Below are positions 59,453 through 64,000 of a stretch of DNA of 64,000 bases, in pieces (position 1 is the stretch's first letter; each line of letters opens with the position of its first letter). The DNA is taken from assembly GCF_001185345.1 (NCBI RefSeq), contig NZ_KQ236743.1, positions 684,857 to 748,856 on the forward strand. Direction: 5' to 3'. The stretch is from Dorea sp. D27. Lineage in GTDB: Bacteria > Bacillota > Clostridia > Lachnospirales > Lachnospiraceae. The notes beneath the pieces were generated by a model that had not been told where the DNA came from, did not search any database, and was given only the letters and a program-made list of their open reading frames with translations. Made by a program: the position numbers and the translations under genes.

Positions 59453-59728
59453 TTAAGATGCATGGAATCCTCCAAGCAAAAAGCTAATAGCAAACAAATC
59501 AACAAAACAAAAAGCAATAAAGAGACCAAATGACAAACTAAAGAAAATAATATTTCTTGTTGAGCTTATACTATACATAGAATATTTATCTCTAAATATG
59601 ACCGCAAATATGATTGCTGCTATCAATGTAATTATCCAAATTTTCAAGCAGACAGGAAGTATATTTAATATTATATAATTGCTTTTTGTTTGTTCACCCT
59701 TCAGATAAATAAATGCTATATAATTCAA
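59453..59728 (-). pseudogene. Membrane-protein ORF without a usable start
   Basis: From TTG 59728 the frame gives 91 aa with three hydrophobic segments. The same frame stays open upstream to about 59893, reading a plausible continuation (EEEDKIKKLILKIYIY before FLILVPFFTAFLN), yet it has no ATG, GTG or TTG. GAGGAGG falls within the upstream frame, before ATA or ATT codons. The gene is either degraded at its start or uses a rare start codon. It is AT-rich like its neighbour. Confidence 0.5.
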
Positions 59729-59893
59729 GAATGCTGTAAAGAAGGGGACTAAAATTAAAAATATATAAATGTATATTTTTAGAATGAGCTTTTTTATTTT
59801 ATCTTCCTCCTCTTTGCCTATAGATAATAGTACTATTATGTATATAATAACTATATAATAGCGAGTTAAAAAATTATAGGTTCTGTCTTTATA

Positions 59894-60043
59894 TTACTAA
59901 GTCTTGACCTTAAAAAGTATAAAGCGTTTATTCTGTGTCCGAAGGATATTTCAAGGAAGTTCAGTATAATATTATAGTCATAATTCATAAAGTCTGTCCA
60001 TATATTTATATAGATAAAATGGACAAAGGAGCGGAGTATAAAT
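59894..60043. promoter_or_regulatory. Intergenic region before the small coiled-coil gene
   Basis: This AT-rich stretch has a possible TTGACC-17-TTTATT and a later TATAAT with no matched -35, plus inverted GTCCAT/ATGGAC near the start of the next gene. None of these is convincing as a single promoter. Confidence 0.3.
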
Positions 60044-60268
60044 ATGGCCAGAAGGACAAAGTCTTATGAGGAACAGATGGAAGTGCTGGACGTACAGATA
60101 GCCAGGGTTCAAGGGAAACTGGATTCGCTGCTGCGGCAGAAAGATGAGGTTATAGCTAAAAAGCAGGAGCAGGAATTAAAAGAGCTGTATCGGCTGCTCC
60201 AGGAACATAATCTTACGGTCCGGGAAGCGACACATATAATCAATGCCCAAGGCGGGCAGAGTACATAG
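60044..60268 (+). CDS. Small coiled-coil protein
   Basis: This 74-aa protein has a long amphipathic helix (about 5-50, MEVLDVQIARVQGKLDSLLRQKDEV) and a short C-terminal segment ending NAQGGQST. GGAGCGGAG precedes ATG 60044, and a terminator follows at 60284. Similar short coiled-coil proteins are common in Clostridia; the function is unknown. Confidence 0.75.
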   Translation: MARRTKSYEEQMEVLDVQIARVQGKLDSLLRQKDEVIAKKQEQELKELYRLLQEHNLTVREATHIINAQGGQST

Positions 60269-60283
60269 GGATGAACTGTAAGT

Positions 60284-60331
60284 AGGAAGGCGTCGACAGC
60301 CGGGTACCAGCTGTTGGCGCCTTCCTTTTTA
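60284..60331 (+). terminator. Terminator after the coiled-coil gene
   Basis: A long imperfect stem (GGAAGGCG... with ...GCGCCTTCC) followed by TTTTT. It overlaps the end of the leftward kinase gene. Confidence 0.75.
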
Positions 60332-61675
60332 TCTTCCCGGGTATAGCAGGACGGAGGCTGTAAATATATCCGGCGTGTAATCAAACTCCGCTATGCCCCC
60401 ATAACTGGCCGCTACGGATTTGATACTGGCAATGCCGATGCCAGGAGTCCTGTCACGGTTTGATTTGGTTGAGAGAATCTGACCATCCTTCTGGTAGATG
60501 ATACCGCTGAAGCCATTTTCCATACGAATAAAGACTGTGCCTTCTTTTTCTTGTATGTAAAGACGTATAAACTGGTGCTCCTCGTCTGCATCTAATGCCG
60601 CAGTAACCGCATTTTCCCACAAGTTACCTATGATTACCGCCAGGTCACAGCCCGCTATTTTGATATCCTGAGCCAGTTTCAGCTTATATATGACCTCGAT
60701 GCCTGACTGTACGGCAAGCATCTCATAGCGGCGGCAGAGAGTGTTGACGACAAAGTTCTCACATAGGGCAGGCTGTATGTTTGCCGCGGTGCTCGTTTCA
60801 TACTCGTTCAGATATTCAAGAGCCTTGTCTGTGTCTCCGCTTTCTAACAGCCCTTTGAGCACCTGAATATGCTGCCGATGGTCATGCCGTATGCGGCGGA
60901 TCTCTTCTGCATGGATCTCGATGTCATCCGTGCGTGAACGCTGCAGGTCAAGCTGGTGGGCGAGCTGTATATGTCTCTCTTTTTTTTCTGTGGCTTTCGA
61001 AGATTGTGCTACTGCCGATGCCAACTGGGAGTATGTCACAAAAGCACAAATCATTAGTATGAGCCTCATGAGATTCGCTTCTACCTGAGTGTCTTTTTCT
61101 GATACAGGGTAGAAGTAGACCTGGACGAAGTAAAGCAAGAGGAAGAGCATCGGTATGTACCAGATGCGATGGTATGCCGTCGCTTCTGCCTTTCGCAGCA
61201 TGTTATACATTTTGCCGGTGATGATGGCAAAAGGAGGAGCAATCAGAAGAAGCGGCAGCGCGTGTCCGGGGATATCTCCGGGAAGATAACCGCTAGATGT
61301 TGCTATCCAGGGAAACCATGCGGCATAAGCAAAATATGTTACGCTGATACTGAGATATTGAACGTGGATGGACAGACAAAGTACGAATAAAATGTGGCTG
61401 CTTTCCTCGCATACGACAGACTTCAGGCAAAAGTAACCTATGAAAAGCATAATCGTAAGGGAGGACAGCTCATAGTCCATGTAAAACGGGAGCCGGGAAC
61501 AGATCTCTGAGGCGGCGACGGATAGCGCGCCAAAAGCACAGCTCAGAGTTATGATATATACTGCAAGGCGGCAAATACATGCTTTTAGCTGTTTGCGGAA
61601 AATATAGAGGCAAAAACAAGCTGTGGAGGCTGTCTGGATAAAGACAACAAAAAACTGGCATATATTAGATGTCAT
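60329..61675 (-). CDS. GHKL-type sensor histidine kinase (AgrC-like)
   Basis: The 448-aa protein has about six N-terminal membrane helices (about 5-220), a coiled-coil linker, the phospho-acceptor region RIRHDHRQHIQVLKGLLESGD, and a GHKL ATPase with VIIGNLWENAVTAAL and RTPGIGIASI. AgrC-type kinases sense peptides in quorum sensing. No agrB/agrD genes are adjacent. It is transcribed after the LytTR regulator with a 4-nt overlap. Confidence 0.9.
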   Translation of the reverse strand: MTSNICQFFVVFIQTASTACFCLYIFRKQLKACICRLAVYIITLSCAFGALSVAASEICSRLPFYMDYELSSLTIMLFIGYFCLKSVVCEESSHILFVLCLSIHVQYLSISVTYFAYAAWFPWIATSSGYLPGDIPGHALPLLLIAPPFAIITGKMYNMLRKAEATAYHRIWYIPMLFLLLYFVQVYFYPVSEKDTQVEANLMRLILMICAFVTYSQLASAVAQSSKATEKKERHIQLAHQLDLQRSRTDDIEIHAEEIRRIRHDHRQHIQVLKGLLESGDTDKALEYLNEYETSTAANIQPALCENFVVNTLCRRYEMLAVQSGIEVIYKLKLAQDIKIAGCDLAVIIGNLWENAVTAALDADEEHQFIRLYIQEKEGTVFIRMENGFSGIIYQKDGQILSTKSNRDRTPGIGIASIKSVAASYGGIAEFDYTPDIFTASVLLYPGR

Positions 61676-62394
61676 AATTCCTGTCCGTCCATTTTCTGAA
61701 AGATATAGTTCATATATCGGCTTCTGAGCTGGGATTTCCTGTCGCGGGATATCGGTATGGTTCTTCCGTCCTTCATGAGGAAACTATCCTCCATTATCTT
61801 CTGTACATAGTCCATATTTATAATAAAGTAACGATAACATCTCAGAAAAGGAGCGCCGCCAAGCGCCTCTTCAAGAGAGGACAGTGACTGGCTCACGTTT
61901 ATCTCTCCTTTTGACGTGTGCAGAATCGTCTTATGCCCATACACTTCGATGTATTGTATGCCGGAGACGGCAATGTTAAGCGGTATGCGTTCAGAGGTCA
62001 CGTGAAGCGTCCTTTCATATAAATTCAGCCTGGCACGGACGCGGCGCATTGCTTCGCAGAAAGAGGCCCACGATACAGGCTTCAGAAGGTAGTGGGAGGC
62101 ATCTGTGTCGAAACCGTCCGCATAGTGCTCCTGGCTCGTCGTCGTGAAGACAATGGCGCCGCAGAAGCCTTTGTCCCGCAGAATGTGGGCGGCGTCTATG
62201 CCGGAAGCCCCTTCCATATATATGTCCAAAAACAGCACATCTGCATTTCTGGACTTGTGGCTTCTGAGAAGCATGCCGGCATTCTCTATACCCTCCGCAG
62301 TAATTGCCAGATGCTTCTCTTTCGCATAACGTGTACAGTAATCCATTAGAAGCTGACGGTCGGCGGCAAAGTCATCACATATTATCGCCAGCAT
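61672..62394 (-). CDS. LytTR-family response regulator (AgrA-like)
   Basis: The 240-aa regulator has a receiver domain (about 2-120) with the phospho-acceptor Asp in ADVLFLDIYMEGASG and a LytTR DNA-binding domain (about 135-235) with YIEVYGHKTILHTSKGE. It overlaps the AgrC-like kinase gene by 4 nt. Targets are probably nearby, perhaps the surface-polysaccharide locus that starts divergently at 62584, but no convincing LytTR repeats were found. Confidence 0.92.
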   Translation of the reverse strand: MLAIICDDFAADRQLLMDYCTRYAKEKHLAITAEGIENAGMLLRSHKSRNADVLFLDIYMEGASGIDAAHILRDKGFCGAIVFTTTSQEHYADGFDTDASHYLLKPVSWASFCEAMRRVRARLNLYERTLHVTSERIPLNIAVSGIQYIEVYGHKTILHTSKGEINVSQSLSSLEEALGGAPFLRCYRYFIINMDYVQKIMEDSFLMKDGRTIPISRDRKSQLRSRYMNYIFQKMDGQEL

Positions 62395-62583
62395 TTATCA
62401 TCCCTCCTGTTCCATCGTAAAGACAACTTAGCAGATTCATAAAGGTTATTATACAGGAAATTTATACCAATCCAATCCGGCTTAAGGATATAAAAAACGG
62501 TTCAAGCGGCTTAGTGTTGTATGGATAGGTATAATCTGGAATAATTCTAGAAAAACTGGACCACAGAGAGAGGGTGTACATAT

Positions 62584-62964
62584 TTGAGCATTGTATTAAA
62601 GGTCATTTCTATCGCAGTATGCCTGCTTATGGTTTATGGGCTGTGCCAGGAGATGAAAAAAAGGAATCTGTCGGAAAACCAGGCCATACTATGGCTTGGC
62701 GGCGTACTGGGACTGCTTCTGCTTTCTGCCTTTCCTCAGATACTGTCGGCTGTGGCAGGATTCCTCGGCATCTGGTGGCCACCGGCGGCTCTTATTTTTT
62801 TCCTGCTGGTCGTAATCATACTCATAATCCTGCGCCATACGGTTACGATTTCCGGAATGGAAGCAGAGATAAAGGAACTGGCGATGCAGCTTACGCTGTT
62901 GAAAGATGAGAACGAAGAGATTAAAAAAGAACTTGGGCGCAAGATAAAAGGAGAGCAGGAATAG
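62584..62964 (+). CDS. DUF2304 family membrane protein
   Basis: The 126-aa protein has three membrane helices and a short coiled-coil tail, matching the DUF2304 family. Such proteins are often found next to glycosyltransferase and polysaccharide genes. The start is TTG 62584 (SIVLKVIS...) with AGAGGG upstream. It ends 2 nt before the epimerase ATG. Confidence 0.82.
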   Translation: MSIVLKVISIAVCLLMVYGLCQEMKKRNLSENQAILWLGGVLGLLLLSAFPQILSAVAGFLGIWWPPAALIFFLLVVIILIILRHTVTISGMEAEIKELAMQLTLLKDENEEIKKELGRKIKGEQE

Positions 62965-62966
62965 CC

Positions 62967-64000
62967 ATGAAAGTATTGATATGTGGAGAGTATGGGATAT
63001 ATTGTAAAGAGCTGATTTCGCGTCTGAAAAAAGAAAACCATGACATATTTGTCATAACTGGTTCGGAAAAGCCGCGGAGGGAGAAGCCGAGGAGCGGAGT
63101 GTTCCAGGAGTACAATTTCAGCTATAGGAGTAAAAATGTATGTACTGTCATGAAAAATATTATGGCAGATATCGTGATTATCCTGGGGGCCTGTGATACT
63201 AAGTATACGTGGAGGGATACGGGACAGGAATCGGTACGCTATCTGACAGGTATTACCAATCTGCTGATGTGCGCAAAGGAGGCCGGCATACCTCAGGCCA
63301 TTTATTGTTCGTCCCTGGGCGTATATGAAGACGTCAAGTGTAAAGAGATTGACCAGGAGACAGCGTTTGATTCGCACTCTGTGTTTCTGCAGACGGTCAT
63401 TCAGACAGAATTCATGTGCGAGGAACAGAACAGGCCGGGAGAGTTTCAGATAAGCGTCATCCGCTATCCTGAGATATACGGAGATTACAAAACACATGAC
63501 TACAATATATGTTCCCGTATCATGGAACAGTTCTGGAGCAGTCCGGAGGTGGACATAGAGACGGCGAGGCAGCACAGGGTGCTGTACGTCAAAGATGCGG
63601 CAGATGTGCTGGTGCGGGTGCTTATGCAGGAAGAAAAGGAACGGTGCTATCTGGTTCCGGGAACTACGTATACGGAACGGAACATACTGGAAGCTGTCCG
63701 TCACGTGGTAAAGGGGCGGGAGCCAGAAGTGCATGAGCTGGATACTGCACCAGAAAATCTGCCTCAAATCCGGTCATCCTGTGCAGAAAACCTGGGATTA
63801 TATGAAAAATACAGCCTTGAAGACGGACTGACGGAACTCTATAAGATATGTGAAAAGGAAAAAGAGCTGGATGTAAGGGAAGAGACGAAAAAATCTGTCG
63901 TCAGAGAGAAGCTTATCCCGCTGGCAGAAAATGCGGGCCTTTTCCTTGTCGTGACACTTCTTCATTATCTGCTGAAAGATACATGGTTCGGAAGCGTTTT
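62967..64000 (+). CDS. NAD-dependent epimerase/dehydratase-like protein, 3' end outside window
   Basis: The frame is open from ATG 62967 to the edge (about 344 codons). The N-terminus (MKVLICGEYGIYCKELISRLK) and IVIILGACDTK with SSLGVYED and YPEIYGDY match extended SDR sugar-nucleotide epimerases, with an atypical Gly-rich loop (GEYGIY). The last ~20 codons become hydrophobic (AENAGLFLVVTLLHYLL), suggesting a fused membrane domain. Together with DUF2304 it marks the start of a surface-polysaccharide gene cluster. Confidence 0.78.
   Translation, partial: MKVLICGEYGIYCKELISRLKKENHDIFVITGSEKPRREKPRSGVFQEYNFSYRSKNVCTVMKNIMADIVIILGACDTKYTWRDTGQESVRYLTGITNLLMCAKEAGIPQAIYCSSLGVYEDVKCKEIDQETAFDSHSVFLQTVIQTEFMCEEQNRPGEFQISVIRYPEIYGDYKTHDYNICSRIMEQFWSSPEVDIETARQHRVLYVKDAADVLVRVLMQEEKERCYLVPGTTYTERNILEAVRHVVKGREPEVHELDTAPENLPQIRSSCAENLGLYEKYSLEDGLTELYKICEKEKELDVREETKKSVVREKLIPLAENAGLFLVVTLLHYLLKDTWFGSV

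Noticed and set aside
62461-62583. LytTR (AgrA-type) direct repeats before the DUF2304 gene
   Set aside because: Two GTT-containing stretches exist but their spacing (about 16 nt) and consensus match are poor.
1-64000. CRISPR array, insertion sequence, prophage or rRNA genes
   Set aside because: No regularly spaced repeats, transposase or integrase motifs, phage structural genes or rRNA sequences were seen anywhere in the window.

Overview
The window looks like a chromosomal segment of an anaerobic, spore-forming Clostridia bacterium, most likely a Lachnospiraceae-type gut organism. The evidence is low-to-moderate GC, strong AGGAGG ribosome binding sites, a sporulation sigma factor (SigH) next to rlmB/mrnC/cysS, a T-box leader, DUF1540 and SEC-C proteins, a ferredoxin-dependent 2-oxoacid oxidoreductase, and glutaminyl-tRNA synthetase in a Gram-positive context. 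The species cannot be named from the sequence alone.

Layout. 1-7.5 kb: the 3' end of a glutamate dehydrogenase gene, tRNA-Met and tRNA-Val, ispF, a GNAT acetyltransferase, aroD, an OmpR-type two-component system and a thioredoxin-reductase-like flavoprotein that lacks the CxxC. 7.5-11.9 kb: a cysteine T-box leader, then cysE-cysS-mrnC-rlmB-sigH and tRNA-Thr. 11.86-12.29 kb: a compact type I toxin-antitoxin cassette, with a 31-codon holin-like toxin too short for ordinary gene calling. It lies between the tRNA-Thr 3' end and an imperfect 22-bp copy of that end. 12.3-20.4 kb: two MATE exporters, glnS, a MocR regulator and cardiolipin synthase. 20.4-26.9 kb: a lipoprotein, small membrane proteins, an XRE regulator, a membrane Ser/Thr kinase with a divergent HTH gene, purA, a 21-bp perfect palindrome, and SEC-C and YdcF proteins. 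27-32.9 kb: a substrate-binding lipoprotein broken by one in-frame ochre stop, a GGDEF-EAL protein, an aldo/keto reductase and a DUF1540 protein.

32.9-55.8 kb is the main accessory region. A leftward operon encodes a hydantoin/Asp-Glu racemase-like protein, an NCS1 permease, a DUF917 protein and two M20 amidohydrolases/peptidases. Two Crp/Fnr-family regulators sit in the middle. A rightward operon of about 17 genes encodes a bacterial microcompartment: two BMC-H, one BMC-P and one BMC-T shell protein. With them are a class V PLP enzyme carrying a EutQ-like, proline-linked N-terminal domain, a dihydropyrimidinase/hydantoinase-like enzyme with an N-terminal helix extension, a four-subunit 2-oxoacid:ferredoxin oxidoreductase, a split ADP-forming acyl-CoA synthetase, a YfcC transporter, a second amidohydrolase, an EamA permease and an NhaC antiporter. 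No aldehyde dehydrogenase, PduL, alcohol dehydrogenase or B12 enzyme is present, so this is not one of the standard aldehyde-processing types. The working model is inference: a cyclic ureide or N-carbamoyl/N-acyl amino acid is imported, opened and deacylated, converted by the PLP enzyme inside the shell, and oxidised by the OFOR to an acyl-CoA that yields ATP through the ADP-forming synthetase. Palindromes centred at about -41.5 of the predicted start sites of both operons suggest class II activation by the two Crp/Fnr proteins.

55.9-64 kb: an AI-2E-family transporter, metA (predicted acetyl-CoA type), and an AT-rich patch with a secreted protein and a start-less membrane ORF. A small coiled-coil protein and an AgrC/AgrA-like two-component pair follow. 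The last genes, a DUF2304 protein and a truncated sugar-nucleotide epimerase, look like the beginning of a surface-polysaccharide locus that continues beyond the window.
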